From contig CM032232.1 of NCBI GenBank assembly GCA_019009955.1, positions 142,006,501 through 142,070,500 on the forward strand: a stretch of 64,000 nt of DNA, written 5' to 3'. The position numbers and the translations under genes are program-made. Below are positions 36,148 to 47,930 of the stretch, piece after piece; within the stretch, counting starts at the first letter, position 1; every line of letters begins with the position of its first letter. Below the pieces are notes generated by a model. That model did not search any database, had not been told where the DNA came from, and saw only the letters and a program-made list of their open reading frames with translations. Origin of the DNA: Riptortus pedestris (Eukaryota; Arthropoda; Insecta; Hemiptera; Alydidae).

Positions 36148-36450
36148 AATACGGAACCGATTGAACCCGCCCCACAGTCAGGGTGAAGCACTTAGTTGTA
36201 GAAAAGTCAGCAATTTCCACGCCCTCTGGTGGTGTTGTTACGTAGCGAGACGTAAATACGCCACTGCCGTAAGAAGTTGAAGCATGGCTCGAGAGCTGTT
36301 CTTGACCTGACCACTCCAACGATCTATTGTGCTTCTAACAACCCGCATTTCTACTTCCAGCTTTACTTAATTCACTTCTCAGGTCTCCCAACACACGAAA
36401 CTTAATTTTCATTTTTAAAAATTAATTAGGTTTAATTAGGTAGCATTTTT
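36148..36450. other. No recognised gene
   Basis: About 300 bases of non-repeat-looking sequence with no domain. Confidence 0.35.
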
Positions 36451-37084
36451 AGCAGATTTTCCCTTAAGGGAAATCAGCTATTGAGGTCGTACTCATGACG
36501 CGATTTTCGAAATTTTTCTTCAAATGTCCATCGACCCTACCCAGGAGATGACGAAAATGAGGTCCGTTCAAAACTGTATATATACAGTCTGTTACCGCTC
36601 TAGCGGTCGCAATTATTGTTTAATTACCAAACTCGATATTTAGTCGTTTTATGTAAATAGAAAGATGAAGTTTGTTAACAGTTGAAATCGGGCCAGGGGC
36701 CCCCATCCTCAGGTCGGATCGAAAAATTGTATAGAACCAATCTTATTGCAAATTAAAAGTACTATAAATATTGTTATATACGTTTATTCACTATCTTGAT
36801 TATTAACCGAGATATTTGCATTTTTCTGTTTCCAGCCATCAGCAAACCGCCATTTCTACTCATGTTTCACAAACAATACTCTCCTACAAGATAAATCACA
36901 TTATTTGAAGTTTAAATGCCAAAAATTGTATTGAAGAGACCTTTATTATACAAGATACATGCAAATATGTTCTGGTGACTTTATTCACGGTGGTGTTATG
37001 TTGCCAGTATGTAGATTTATCTATTACTAAACTTCACGAGGGAAATCTGCTTAGTTTACGCAGCCCCTGCGTGGCGGACTTTTT
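36451..37084 (+). mobile_element. HINE-like element copy 23
   Basis: 5' end AGCAGATTTTCCCTTAAGGG. The 5' block is nearly perfect, the (AT)n is reduced to a few repeats at 36577-36583, and the core is partly deleted. The 3' end is GGAAATCTGCTTAGTTTACG, hairpin CGCAGCCCCTGCG and GGCGGACTTTT. Confidence 0.8.
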
Positions 37085-37269
37085 TTTTAGGTAATGAAGT
37101 TCAAAATGTGGCTTTCGTTTTCTTCAATAATTGGAGGGTATGACTCAAATAGTTTTATAAGAAGATTTTCTTGCCGAGTCATACAAAATAACTCTCATCA
37201 AATTTACCGCTATGTTACAAATACAAAGTACAAATTTACCGCCCATTCCATGCTAAGCCTTTGGATTTT

Positions 37270-37495
37270 AGCAGGTGCCCCTTAAGGTGGAATCAGAATA
37301 ATTAAATAGTCCGTCACGCAAGGGCTGCGTAAACTATGCAGATTTCCCACGTGACGTTTTACAATAGATAAATCTACATGCTGGTAACATCACCGTGGAT
37401 ATTAATTGAAGTGAAGAAATCTTTCAGTCACTTTTAATAACCACTCTACGGAAAACATCTTAATTGTAAAAAAAACAGGTCTGCCAACCTCTCAG
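37270..37495 (-). mobile_element. HINE 3' part, minus strand, cut by a SINE
   Basis: A short plus-strand 5' motif (TAGCAGGTGCCCCTTAAGG, 37269-37287) precedes a minus-strand 3' end at 37308 (GTCCGTCACGCAAGGGCTGCG, GCAGATTTCCCACGTGACG) that runs to about 37495, where the SINE begins. Confidence 0.65.
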
Positions 37496-37499
37496 AGTT

Positions 37500-37694
37500 T
37501 ATTATTATTATTTATTAACGTCCACTTTTTACAACTAAGGCTAATTGGAACGGGTTATCTACAGGTTACCACCCTTTTCTAGCCAGGCTGGGATTTAGGA
37601 TGTTATTTAATGAATTTCGTCACTAAATGATTTCCCTTACCCAGGCAAGAATCGAACTCACCACTCTAGTTTTACCATGTGAGATAAAGGTCAA
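37500..37694 (-). mobile_element. tRNA-derived SINE copy e, head truncated
   Basis: The tail (ATTATTATTATTTATTAACG on the plus strand) and body are present, and the B-box region reads GAGTTCGATTCTTGCC on the minus strand. The head stops at AAAGGTCAACG, which is joined to a HINE terminal hairpin (GCAGCCCCTGCGTGACGG) ending near 37720. Confidence 0.75.
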
Positions 37695-37894
37695 CGCAGC
37701 CCCTGCGTGACGGACTTTTTCTATAATTGTTTATCTTTCCGGTCTAGAATATTTCTATCAATCTATTCAGTTTCTGTATTTTTACCATTCAGACGAATTC
37801 CGTTGTAGAGATTATTAACTTGTAAATTGCCTGAAAGATACCTCATTACCGTTTGTATTAATGGCCTTAATACTCAGCCTCATGAATTGAGGGA

Positions 37895-38246
37895 ATTGCT
37901 AAATGAGATCCGTTCAAAACTGTACATATATTGTGTTGAAACGGAAAAATGAATTGAACCAATCTTATTGCAGATGTAATGCTCTATAAATGTTGTTTTG
38001 AACGGCATTTCACTATCTTTATTATTAATGGAGATATTTGCATTTTTTTAGTTTTCGGACTTCAGTAAACCCCACTCCTACTCATTTCATATTAACAATA
38101 AGCTGTTATGAAGTCATGAAGCACTTTTTTTGAAGCCTAAACACCGAATGTTATTCTCATTGAACTTTCACGTTTTGAGATAAATGCAAATGCGTGACGC
38201 ACTTGGGAAATCCGCTTGGTTAACGCACCCCCTGCGCGACGACTTT
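37895..38246 (+). mobile_element. HINE-like short copy 25 (subfamily B)
   Basis: From GAGATCCGTTCAAAACTG, a very short spacer, then the B core (GTAAACCCCACTCCTACTCA), GAGATAAATGCAAATGCGTG, GGGAAATCCGCTTGG, hairpin CGCACCCCCTGCG and GACTTTC. Confidence 0.7.
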
Positions 38247-38652
38247 CATTTAAGTGTTCCATTGGTGTTGGTGATTGGCTTTCCTCAGGACGGTTTGATT
38301 GATTGACTACCATTGTTTGACACCGCGGCCCTCATAATGACTGTTGCCCTGGGAGAAGGTTAGGCGTTCTACCTCCCAGGTGGGCCCCGAAATTCCTGGC
38401 CAATAGCCGTGGGCTATTATATCCGAACCGTTCTGGGCAGTTGTCTGGGAAATTACTCCACAATCTAGCCATCTACTGCAGACCTCTGCTTACCCAGTCC
38501 TCACAAACTATAATCAATATATACCGTCTTCACGCCCCATCTGTAGTATCAGCTGTAACTCTTCGGTGAACAGGTGGTTCGCCAAATCGGATACGCCTGT
38601 TTACAAGAATTGGATGCGGGGCTTAACACCTGTTGACACCCATAAATTATAT
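38247..38652. other. Higher-GC DNA of unknown nature
   Basis: Less AT-rich than its surroundings (for example GGTGGGCCCCGAAATTCC at 38380) but with no supported exon or repeat family. Confidence 0.35.
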
Positions 38653-38691
38653 AAAAGTTCGTCACGCTGAGACTGCGTAAACTAAGCAGAT
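38653..38691 (-). mobile_element. HINE 3'-end fragment
   Basis: AAAGTTCGTCACGCTGAGAC and GCGTAAACTAAGCAGATT only. Nothing further of the element follows. Confidence 0.6.
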
Positions 38692-38849
38692 TATTTATAA
38701 TAGGTCATGTTTCGCGTTTTCTATGACGCCTCTTCAGGTTTAATAAATACACTATTTTAAAAAGATTCGATCTTACAAGCTCGGTGCTCACGTCAAGGCT
38801 AACAATAATGGAGGTGTGCCACACCATTCTGCTGATAACATCGATTATT

Positions 38850-39217
38850 AAAAGTCCGTCACGCAGGGGCTGCGTAAACTAAGCAGATTTCCCACGTGGT
38901 TTTACAATAGAGAAATCTGCCTACTAATAACAGTAGTAAGGAATCTCTGAACCTATTCACGAGGGACAATAGTTACGGAAACGGCTGCACTAGGTCTCGG
39001 CGGAAAGTCCCGAACATAGCCGACTCTTGTCGACTACACACACAATACAAATGCAAATATTTGCATAAACGACAGCTAGAGTGGCAACAGACAAAAATAT
39101 ATATATTTATATTTTCGTCATCTCCTGGGTAGGATCGTTGGACATTTGAAGAAATATTTCGAAAATCCCATCATGAGTACAACCTCAATAGCTGATTTCC
39201 CTTAAGGGATATCTGCT
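38850..39217 (-). mobile_element. HINE-like internally deleted copy 27
   Basis: Intact 3' end (AAAAGTCCGTCACGCAGGGG), subterminal hairpin, GGAAACGGCTGC module, a truncated core, almost no microsatellite (39097-39108), the 5' block, and GATTTCCCTTAAGGGATATC with TCTGCT. At 368 bp it is a deletion derivative with both ends preserved. Confidence 0.8.
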
Positions 39218-40095
39218 AATACTGCTAAAAACAGATATTTTGTAGAAAATCTGTGGCGAAAAGTCATTGGGCCTTCAAAAGTAAACTAGGCGAAGTGTAA
39301 ACTGGCAGTCTAAATGCATAGAATAGGAGTCGATTAGAGTCGATTGTTGGCACTATCGATTGTATTGGCACAGAGCCAGAATCGAGTCCCATCCCGTGTC
39401 CGGACGTCACACCAACAACATCCCTCTTCCAATGGCTATCGCTCTCTTTCTATTTTTTATTCCTTTTTCTTCTTTGCTCAAGCGTTTTTTTCTCTCTCTC
39501 TTTCTCTTTCTCACTCTCTCTGGGGAACGGAGAACCGTGTGTTTACCCCAGGGGAGGGCTATAAAAACACCCAGATTAGATAATCCACCTGAAAAAGGAG
39601 GATGGAAGGAAAGGCAATCAGAGAGAGAGAGAGAGAACGAGATAAAATTCTAGAGGTAGATAAAGTGGAATGTCAGAGAAAAACTTACCGCTTCATTGTA
39701 GAAGAGTAATTCTTTATCGTTCCTACCGAAGAGCATTGAGCTCTTGTTCTTAGTGCATTCTTCAACTATTAACTTTTCCCAATTACTTAGTAAGTATTAA
39801 CTTCAACTTAATAAGTAGCAACTTGTTCACTTTACTGCAAAAAAAAGAAAATAGTTGTCTTTGATCTTTTATTAGCAACTAATGACTCCATTACATCATA
39901 CGACTTATCAACTACAAGAAGATAGAGTTAACACAATAAGAAATCAAAACTAATGTATTTTATAAGAAACGAAACTTAGGAAAATCGAGCAAACCATTTG
40001 AGTTGGGAAGCACAAACTAATCCTGAAACCACCAATAACACATACTTGACTTATTAACATATTTTTTTAAGAACAAAATTAGCTATTGATTTTGT
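39218..40095. other. No recognised gene
   Basis: Frames at 39344-39653 read through CT/GA-rich tracts (39490-39520 and 39619-39636). No domain. The remainder is AT-rich. Confidence 0.35.
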
Positions 40096-40152
40096 TCTCT
40101 TGGCGCGAAACTTTCGAAACATTTTTTCGTCAATCGATTCTACCTAATTAAG

Positions 40153-40203
<51 letters not shown>

Positions 40204-40320
40204 TATATATATACTTGTCTGTTAATGCTATAGCCGAATTTTTGATAAATTATTAATCTTGTTATTCATGTCCTACAATTTTTGTTCTATATAGTTTCAA
40301 GATTTTTTTGAATATAGGCT
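40096..40320 (+). mobile_element. Degraded HINE fragment
   Basis: AGCTATTGATTTTGTTC, GGCGCGAAACTTTCGAAAC and (AT)n about 40155-40213 followed by CTTGTCTGTTAATGCTATAG are recognisable remnants of the 5' half. A LINE follows. Confidence 0.5.
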
Positions 40321-40329
40321 AATCGACAG

Positions 40330-41126
40330 ATTACCCAAGTGCACTGTAGAAAAACCAGACATTGACATAAACTTGGACACAGCAATCTTGGTATAACACA
40401 AACGACAAAAAACTAAGACAAATAAAACGAACGTTTATGTAATGGCCATCAAGTAACAGGAGCAAACGAAGAGAGGAAGTTGTGCTGAGCAGACTTCGCA
40501 TTGGCCATTCCCTGCTGACCCACGGACACTTAATGACAAACAAGGACACACCGACTTGTAGACATTGCAACGAAACTTTAACTGTACGTCACATATTGAC
40601 TGACTGTCGACGAAGAGACAATTTAGACATTCCACATGACTTACAGGCAATTTTGACCGATAACAGTGATTACATAGACTCAGTCATTAAACATCTAAAA
40701 GACATCAACATATATTACACACTATAATCTACACTTCCTACACACCACTCTTCACTTATTTCCTACATTAGCAGGGTGTATAAACTTTAATTTTATTTAT
40801 TTTTTATTTATTTATTTACTTTTTTTGGTTATATCTTTTCTTTATTTTTTTTAATTAATTAATTTTTCTTCCCCCTCCCTTTCTATAGTTACATTTTCAT
40901 TTATATTATGTTCATTACCCTGATGTTTCCATATCGTACAATATCGTTTGCTTCATACATGACCCTGGCACGCCAATAACTCGTTTCAAAAATCACCGTT
41001 TGCTATAGTTCACTCTTTTCCGTTTGTTGTTATTAGTTTTTTATTTTTGAATTTCGCTTTTTTAATGACACTTTAAAAATGAGTAAATCGCCTGCGTTGC
41101 GGAACTCATTTTAACAAATAAATAAA
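40330..41126 (+). mobile_element. I-clade-like LINE 3' end
   Basis: The ORF2 C-terminus (40395-40727) is followed by a 3'UTR ending AAATCGCCTGCGTTGCGG, AACTC and ACAAATAAATAAAT at about 41126. HINE core (CCCACACTCCAGCTCATGG) resumes after it, so it appears to be inserted in the degraded HINE at 40096. No clear target duplication was found and the 5' limit is approximate. Confidence 0.75.
40395..40727 (+). pseudogene. LINE ORF2 C-terminal fragment
   Basis: Frame WYNTNDKKLRQIK, one stop (TAA at about 40439), then PSSNRSKRREEVVLSRLRIG, HSLLTHGHLM, and the cysteine-histidine motif CRHCNETLTVRHILTDC. It ends with a short acidic/hydrophobic tail and stop at 40727. Very similar in layout to 54521-54866 and 4716-4952. 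The catalytic domains lie upstream and are missing. Confidence 0.8.
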
Positions 41127-41644
41127 TTGTGTTTTGTTAACCCACACTCCAGCTCATGGACTTTTAAGTAACTGTATTACTAATTATGTCCAACATTGAT
41201 TCGAAGTTGCGGTAACATAGGTGTTCGCCACTACGATGGGTCCAGTTTTAGAAGCCTTTTATTTAATTAAATATTATTATTATTTCTTGCTTTAAAGATC
41301 ATATGTTTGTGAATTATATTCAGCTCTAAATACAGCCAACTAGTGAATTGCAACATAAAATTTTTACTGATAGAATTTTAGCAATAAGTAAATAACAAAA
41401 TGGTCCTCCGGGCCGGATTTGAGTCAGCCACCTAGAAGGAATCCAGCGGTCAAAGTCTTTTATTTAATTTAATATTATTATTATTTCTTATTTAAAAGAT
41501 CATATGTGATTTAATTTTAATTCATTTCAAAATACTACTTTACAAAATACTAAAGATTTGCAATATAATATATTTACTGTTAAAATTTTAGCAAAAAGTG
41601 ACTAACAATAGGTATTTTATTGGTGGAGGAATTGATTCCAGCAT
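41127..41644. other. AT-rich DNA with a small internal duplication
   Basis: TTTTATTTAATTAAATATTA and the following 100 bp or so (41258-41390) are repeated in diverged form at 41456-41600. No gene is recognised. Confidence 0.45.
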
Positions 41645-41690
41645 GTAGGAAATCCGCTTCATTTACGCAGGCCTTGCGTGACGGACTTTT
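41645..41690 (+). mobile_element. HINE 3'-end fragment
   Basis: GTAGGAAATCCGCTTCATTT, hairpin CGCAGGCCTTGCG and GACGGACTTTT are present without the rest of an element. Confidence 0.65.
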
Positions 41691-41726
41691 TTTTTTGTTT
41701 GAATATATCTTTAACGATATCTTAAT

Positions 41727-41780
<54 letters not shown>

Positions 41781-41787
<7 letters not shown>

Positions 41788-41954
41788 TATTAACGTCTAC
41801 TTTTTGCAACTTAGGCTAATCGGGACGGGTTATCTACAGGTTACCACCCATTTCTAGCCAGGGTGGGATTTTAGGACGTTATTTAATGAATTTCCTCACT
41901 AAATAATTTCCTTCGCCCAGGCGAGAATCGAACTCGCCACTCTAGGTTTACCAT
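41781..41954 (-). mobile_element. tRNA-derived SINE copy f, head truncated
   Basis: Directly after CT and AT microsatellites. The tail TTATTTATTAACGTC, the body and the B-box region (GAGTTCGATTCTCGCC on the minus strand) are present; the A-box half is missing. Confidence 0.75.
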
Positions 41955-42102
41955 CTATATAATTGATAAATACAAGTCTTAAATATACGTCTTCTCCTCT
42001 GAGTAAGATTTTCTATTTAATTTAGTGCCTCACTAAATGTCTTATTATTAATTAATAACACTTTGTAATTATAAATTGGAACAGAAACTGGACTGTGAAG
42101 AT

Positions 42103-42640
42103 GACCTTTTCCTTAACGGAAATCAGCCATTGAGGTTGTGCTCATGACGTGATTTTAGAGAAATTGCCTCCAATGTCCTTCCGCCCTACGTAGGAGATGA
42201 CGAAAATAAGGTCCGCCCAAAATTGTGTTTATACTCCTCTGTTACCGCTCTAGCGGTCGCGGTTTTTGTAGTATCGTTACCAAACTCGGTAAGCGTTTCA
42301 GTCAACACTGAAGATCAAATATTTTTTTGGCTGAAATTGAACAGTGGGGAGTTTATGAGGGGGTGGGTTCGAAAATTCAAAATATCTCCGTTATTACGCT
42401 TTGAATCGAAAATTGTTATTGAACCAATCTTGAAACACTATTGATGGTCTAAAATTGTTGTTGTATGCGTTTTTGTTTGTAACGCTTAAGTATTAAGCGA
42501 ATTATTTGTACTTTCTCCCCCACCTACTCATTAATTAGAAATATTAATTAGAAATAGAGAATATGAGGTGAGATAAGATCACAAGTGTGTTATACTACCA
42601 CGTGGGAAATCTGCTTTGTTGACGCAGCCCCAGCGTCTGA
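42103..42640 (+). mobile_element. HINE-like element, diverged
   Basis: CCTTAACGGAAATCAGCC, TGAGGTTGTGCTCATGACG, no long microsatellite, core CTCTAGCGGTCGCGG, and the 3' end GGGAAATCTGCTTTGTTGACG with a damaged hairpin. The frame 42223-42444 is antisense-like element sequence, not a gene. Confidence 0.65.
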
Positions 42641-43329
42641 GACCTTTACTTTCTTACTGACAATGTTCTTATTCGCCAAGAACAACAGCTCTGGTTTTCT
42701 TATAGAAACCCCCAAAAAATTGTATTTGCTGAATTTCATTTAATTCATTAATACAATAAAATTGATCAAACTATCTGGAATACTCATTCAGCAAAGTACA
42801 TCCAGAGCTTATTCTACCGCTGTACGAAAGTAGGACGAGAGTACAAATCCCACGTTTAGAGATCCAATTTTTCCGGACAGTTTTAAATTGGTAACTGGGA
42901 AATTACTCTTTTGACAACCAAAGCTTTGAGTATATGGGACTCACAATGTCAGTGCACCAGTTATTTACTCGCTTACATACAGTGGAAATAAACGGTAAAC
43001 ATAAAATATTTAATCGTTTTAACGCTATATAACAGATCTTGTTGACAATGTCTACATGATATATGAATTTATTTATTAAAACCTACCTTATGCTACAATA
43101 CCTCATTGAAAATAACATTAATCAAAGAAATAAATTCTGGGTAAAATGCTAGAGTTAATAATACAGAAAGCTTCCTGCAATAAATACTTTTGCCCGGAAA
43201 ATTTATTTGAGTCTGTGGATTGTGGATTTGCCGAAGTCGGAGAATTCCAACCTCTCGAGAATTAAAGATATTAGGTTCCTTTATTTCTGACATTCGTCGA
43301 ATTCTTTCCCAAGCCAATATATGTTTAAT
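42641..43329. other. No recognised gene
   Basis: AT-rich. The minus-strand 91-codon frame at 43093-43368 extends into the satellite and has no domain. Confidence 0.35.
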
Positions 43330-45160
43330 GTCAGTATTGCCAATATATGTTAACATGATTAGAGCCAAAATATGCTAATATGATTACAGCCAAATGTGCT
43401 GATATGAGTATAGCCACTAAATGTTAATATAAATCCAGCCAATACATGGTAATACGAGTACAATTAATTTATACAACATAATAGCAGCCAGTATATGTTA
43501 ACATATTTAGAGCCAAATATACTAATTTGAGTACAGCTAATACAATACATTCTCAAATAGCAACAGCAAATATATGCTAACATGGTTAGATCCAAAATAT
43601 GCTAATATAATTACAGCCAAATTATGATAATATGACGATGGCCAGCATATGTTAATATGAATACAGTCAATACATAGAAATATGAGTACAACTAATGTAT
43701 ATTAACATGATAACAGACAATATATGTTAACATTATTAGAGCCAAAATATGCTAATATAATTACAGCCAAATTATGATAATATGACAATGGCCAGCATAT
43801 GTTAATATGAATACAGCCAATACATAGAAATATGAGTGCAACTAATGTATTTTAACATGATAACAGACAATATATGTTAACATGATCAGCGCCAAAATAT
43901 GCTAATATAATTACAGCCAAATTAAGATAATATGACAATGGCCAGCATATGTTAATATGAATACAGTCAATACATAGTAATATGAGTACAACTAATGTAT
44001 ACTAACATGATAACAGACAATATATGTTAACATAATCAGCGCCAAAATATGCTAATATAATTACAGCCAAATTATGATAATATACGGCATATGTTAATAT
44101 GATTAGAGGCAATACATAGAAATATGGTGCAACTAATGTATTTTAACATGTACAGACAATATATGTTAACATAATCAGCGCCACAATATGCTAATATAAT
44201 TACAGCCAAATTAAGATAATATGACAATGGCCAGCATATGTTAATATGAATACAGTCAATACATAGTAATATGAGTACAACTAATGTATACTAACATGAT
44301 AACAGACAATATATGTTAAAAAGATTACAGTCAATATATGCCAGTAAGAGTACATATACGGGTAATATGATTAGAGGCAATATATGGTAACCAGGATTAC
44401 AGTCAATATATGCCAGTAAGAATACATGTAATATATGCTAATATGATTACAGCCAATATATGGTAATAATATTAATGTCAATATATGCCAGTTAGAGTAA
44501 ATATAATATATGCTAATATGATTACAGCCAATATATGGTAATGATATTAATGTCAATATATGCCAGTTAGAGTAAATATAATATATGCTAATATGATTAC
44601 AGCCAATATATGGTAATAATATTAATGTCAATATATGCCAGTTAGAGTAATATAATATATATAATATGATTACAGCAATATATGGTAATGATATTAATGT
44701 CAATATATGCCAATTAGAGTAAATATAATATATGCTAATATGATTACAGCCAATATATGGTAATAATATTAATGTCAATATATGCCAGTTAGAATAAATA
44801 TAATATATGCTAACATGATTACAGCCAATATATGGTAAATGATATTAATGTCAATATATGCCAATTAGATAAATATTTTAATGTAATATGATTACAGCCA
44901 ACATATATGGTAATAATATTAATGTCAATATATGCCAGTTAGAATAAATATAATATATGCTAACATGATTACAGCCAATATATGCAAATATGAGAATGAC
45001 CTCTATATCCTAAAATGAATACAGCCAATACATTCTAATATGAATGCATTTAAAATATGTTAATATTATTACAGACAACATGTACTTAAATGACATGGCC
45101 ACTATAAGCTAATATGAATACAAACCATATGCATGCTAACAAGATTACAGTTTAATATTA
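43330..45160 (+). repeat. 25-bp-based satellite with 150-bp and 75-bp higher-order periods
   Basis: Units such as ATATGCTAATATGATTACAG followed by CCAAT recur throughout. In the left half the block GCCAAAATATGCTAATATAA repeats at 43591, 43741, 43891 and 44041 (150-bp period). In the right half GCTAATATGATTACAGCC repeats at 44437, 44512 and 44587 (75-bp period). The 135-codon minus-strand frame at 44371-44778 is satellite translation with a 25-residue period. Confidence 0.9.
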
Positions 45161-45639
45161 CGTTGAACCCATTCAAAAATTAAAATGTTGAATTCCTCCC
45201 AGTCTATTACAAAAGTCTCTTCAAATAAACTTGAATATAGCTAACTCCGTCCGTACATGAATTCCATGGAAAACGTCCATTTTGTAACAATCAGTGAATT
45301 AAACTTCCAGAACGATTCTGGAAAATGAATTTATATGTATATACACAGAATGTTACTCCGCGAATATATGATGACTGCCTGGAAAGCATAGGAAGGTTTG
45401 AGTTTGTCTGGCATTTGTGTGAAAAACGAATGTTATAATTTGGATCACAATGTTGAAAACTATAGATACATCGAGCTAGTTTGGACAAATTGGTTTATTA
45501 AAATAATTTAAATGAATTCCCTAAATCACAAAAAGGTTATCATTAAAATGGCCTCCCAGTTATTAAATTACTAGTTGGGCGAAACGTGTGATCTAGAACA
45601 ATAAAGAGTGTTCTATCAGACCCGAAGAACTCCTTTTAA
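45161..45639. other. No recognised gene
   Basis: Nothing recognisable apart from a short minus-strand frame at 45291-45488 without motifs. Confidence 0.35.
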
Positions 45640-45759
45640 CAGTTTTACAATTGGAAATCACCAATTGAGGTCGTAATCCTGACGCGATTTTCTAAAACAT
45701 TTCCTCAAATGCTCATTGATCCTACCCAGAAGACGACGAAAAATCTGGTCCCTATATAT

Positions 45760-45819
<60 letters not shown>

Positions 45820-46606
45820 TAATTTTTTTTACGCAGAAACTAAATTAATTTTTGTTTGATCGTTACCTAACTAGATGTTTAAACGTCACATGTAAAAATA
45901 AAGATCGAGTTCGTTAATTTCAGAAATTATAGTAGGAGTAAGGGAATTTCAAAAATTTGAACTATCGCCGTTATTATTTTTCGGATTAAAAATTGAATAG
46001 AGCAGTCTTATTGCAAATTAAATGTTCTATACATATAGTTTTTTTTTCTCTATTTTGGTTATTATTATTATCATTTATTAACGTCAGCTTTTTGCTACTG
46101 AGGCTAATAGGGACGGGTTATCTACAGGTTACCACCCTTTTCTAGCCAGGGTGGGACTTAGGATGTTATTTAATGAATTTCGTCATTAAATAATTTCCTT
46201 TGCCCAGGCAAGAATCGAACTCGCCACTCTAGGTTTACCATGTGAGATAAAGGTCAACGCTTTAACTCACTGGCTAACCTGAGCCCCTTTTGGTTATTAA
46301 CCGAGATATTGGCATTGTTTAGTTTTCATCCTTCTATAAACCCTCACTTTTAGTCATTGCATTTTAACAATAAGAGAATATATCATAAAATGTATTATTC
46401 CACGAATAAATACCAAATATTGTTTTTAGCGGAACATTATTTTTTTAGTTAGTGTGATGATGTCATAAATTAAGATTATATTGATCTACTTCTAGTAAGA
46501 TCTTTTCTTTTTTTTAAATAGAGAATATATGATGAGATGAGTAGTATGTCATATCATTACGTGGAAATTGTCTTATTTTACGCAGCCCCTCCGTGGCGGA
46601 CTTTTT
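45640..46606 (+). mobile_element. HINE-like element, interrupted by a SINE
   Basis: 5' end degraded (AATTGGAAATCACCAATTG), 5' block, (AT)n about 45753-45815, core, SINE insertion at 46065-46287, core resumes TTAACCGAGATATTGGC. 3' end GGAAATTGTCTTATTTTACG, hairpin CGCAGCCCCTCCG and GGCGGACTTTT. Confidence 0.7.
46065..46287 (-). mobile_element. tRNA-derived SINE copy g, complete, with target duplication
   Basis: On the minus strand: head GGGGCTCAGGTTAGCCAGTG, A-box-like TTAGCCAGTGAGTTAAAGC, B-box-like GAGTTCGATTCTTGCC, body with CACCCTGGCTAGAAAAGGGT, and tail GTTAATAAATGATAATAA. A perfect 12-bp duplication TTTTGGTTATTA (46053-46064 and 46288-46299) shows insertion into a HINE core. Best copy for a family consensus. 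Confidence 0.9.
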
Positions 46607-47179
46607 TTTGGCTTAAATACTTTTATTATTATCATTAAAAGTAATGTGGACAAATAAATAAAGAATAAAATTTGAGTGAGATTAGCAGTGTGTCATTCCA
46701 GCACTTCAGAATACAGGGAAGCCTGCTTAGTTTAGGCGGAACTGCGGAAGCGGGCTCTTTGTTACGTATTCCAATAAACCAGAAGTTTTGTGAGAGTACA
46801 ATTGAAAACAAAATAGGTGAAAAAATTTCTCCCAACACGTTTGAAGAGTGTAGTTGTTCTGTTTAGAACAAACTCCAAATATTTGGTAAAGAGAAGTCCT
46901 GATGAAGGCTATTGTGGCATATTTTCCCTCGAGCAGCTGAGCAAGCATATTTAGCGCCTAATTCAGGTTGTGTCAAGATTGGTCTTTGCCCAAATAGCAC
47001 TTTACATTTTCAAACACAAGTTCCCGGGGAACGGTTTGTTTTCTGGCTTCTGGCGTCGGGAGTCCGGAAGGGAGCAACCTACAAATTTATGAGCGTTTCA
47101 GATGTCTACAGTGAACAACACTTTAGAGAGATGTTGATGTACAATGTATAGGATGGGGATGTTAAGGGGACAATTCTTA
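46607..47179. other. No recognised gene
   Basis: Overlapping frames on both strands (46635-46948 minus, 46912-47151 plus) have no domains I recognise. A HINE-like CTGCTTAGTTTAGGC at about 46725 may be a worn 3' end. Confidence 0.35.
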
Positions 47180-47930
47180 AATTTTAAGAGAAGTTAAAAT
47201 GAAGAATGTAGCTAATTAAAGAAAATTTCAAACGCAACATGAATCAATTTATGATAATATTAGATATACAATGAACCACATTTAAGAAATACATTCAACC
47301 ATACTTAAAAAGAATTTTAAGCGTACTATGTACCAAATGTTAGGGAATGTTAGATATACAATGAACCAAGTTTAAGAAAAAATTAGATGCGCTACATTGC
47401 CCTACATTAAAGGGAATAGTAGATCTACAATGTACCTCTTTTAAAGGAATATTAGACAGACATTCAACCATATTTAAGAGAGTTTTAGGCCTACAATATA
47501 ACATATTTATGTTAATGTTAGAAAGTCAATGTACCAAATTTATGAGAAATTTAGATGTATTACATTCTCCTACATTGAAAGGAATATTAGACATACATTC
47601 AGCCATATTTAAGAAAATTCCATGCGAACCATGTACCAGATGTTAGGGAATGATAGATATATGTACAATGAATCACATTTAAGAGATATTTAGATGCGCT
47701 ACATTGTTTCCTACATTTCAGAGAATAGTAGATCTACAATGTACCACATTTAGAGAAACGTTTGGCATACACTCAACAGCATTTAAGAGAATTTCAGGCT
47801 TGCAAAATTCCACAGAGTTAATGGAATGTTAGAGCGACTAAGTGCCAAATTAAAGGTGATGCTAGACAAGGTGTGCAAAAGAAAATACATATTAGATATA
47901 CAGTATACAAAATTCATGAGATAGCCACCA
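47180..47930 (+). repeat. Degenerate minisatellite, units of about 30 bp
   Basis: Imperfect units containing TACAATGTACCACATTTAAG and TTAGATATACAATGAACCA recur. A longer block with GATGCGCTACATTG recurs at about 47387 and 47692 (roughly 305 bp apart), suggesting a higher-order unit. Confidence 0.7.

Noticed and set aside
44371..44778. 135-codon minus-strand frame with a 25-residue repeat
   Set aside because: It is satellite DNA with a 75-bp period, so the reading frame stays open by periodicity. No start context, homology or splice support.
46700..46760. Another HINE 3' end at CTGCTTAGTTTAGGCGG
   Set aside because: The short match lacks a proper hairpin and the GACTTTT terminus. Too weak to list as an element.
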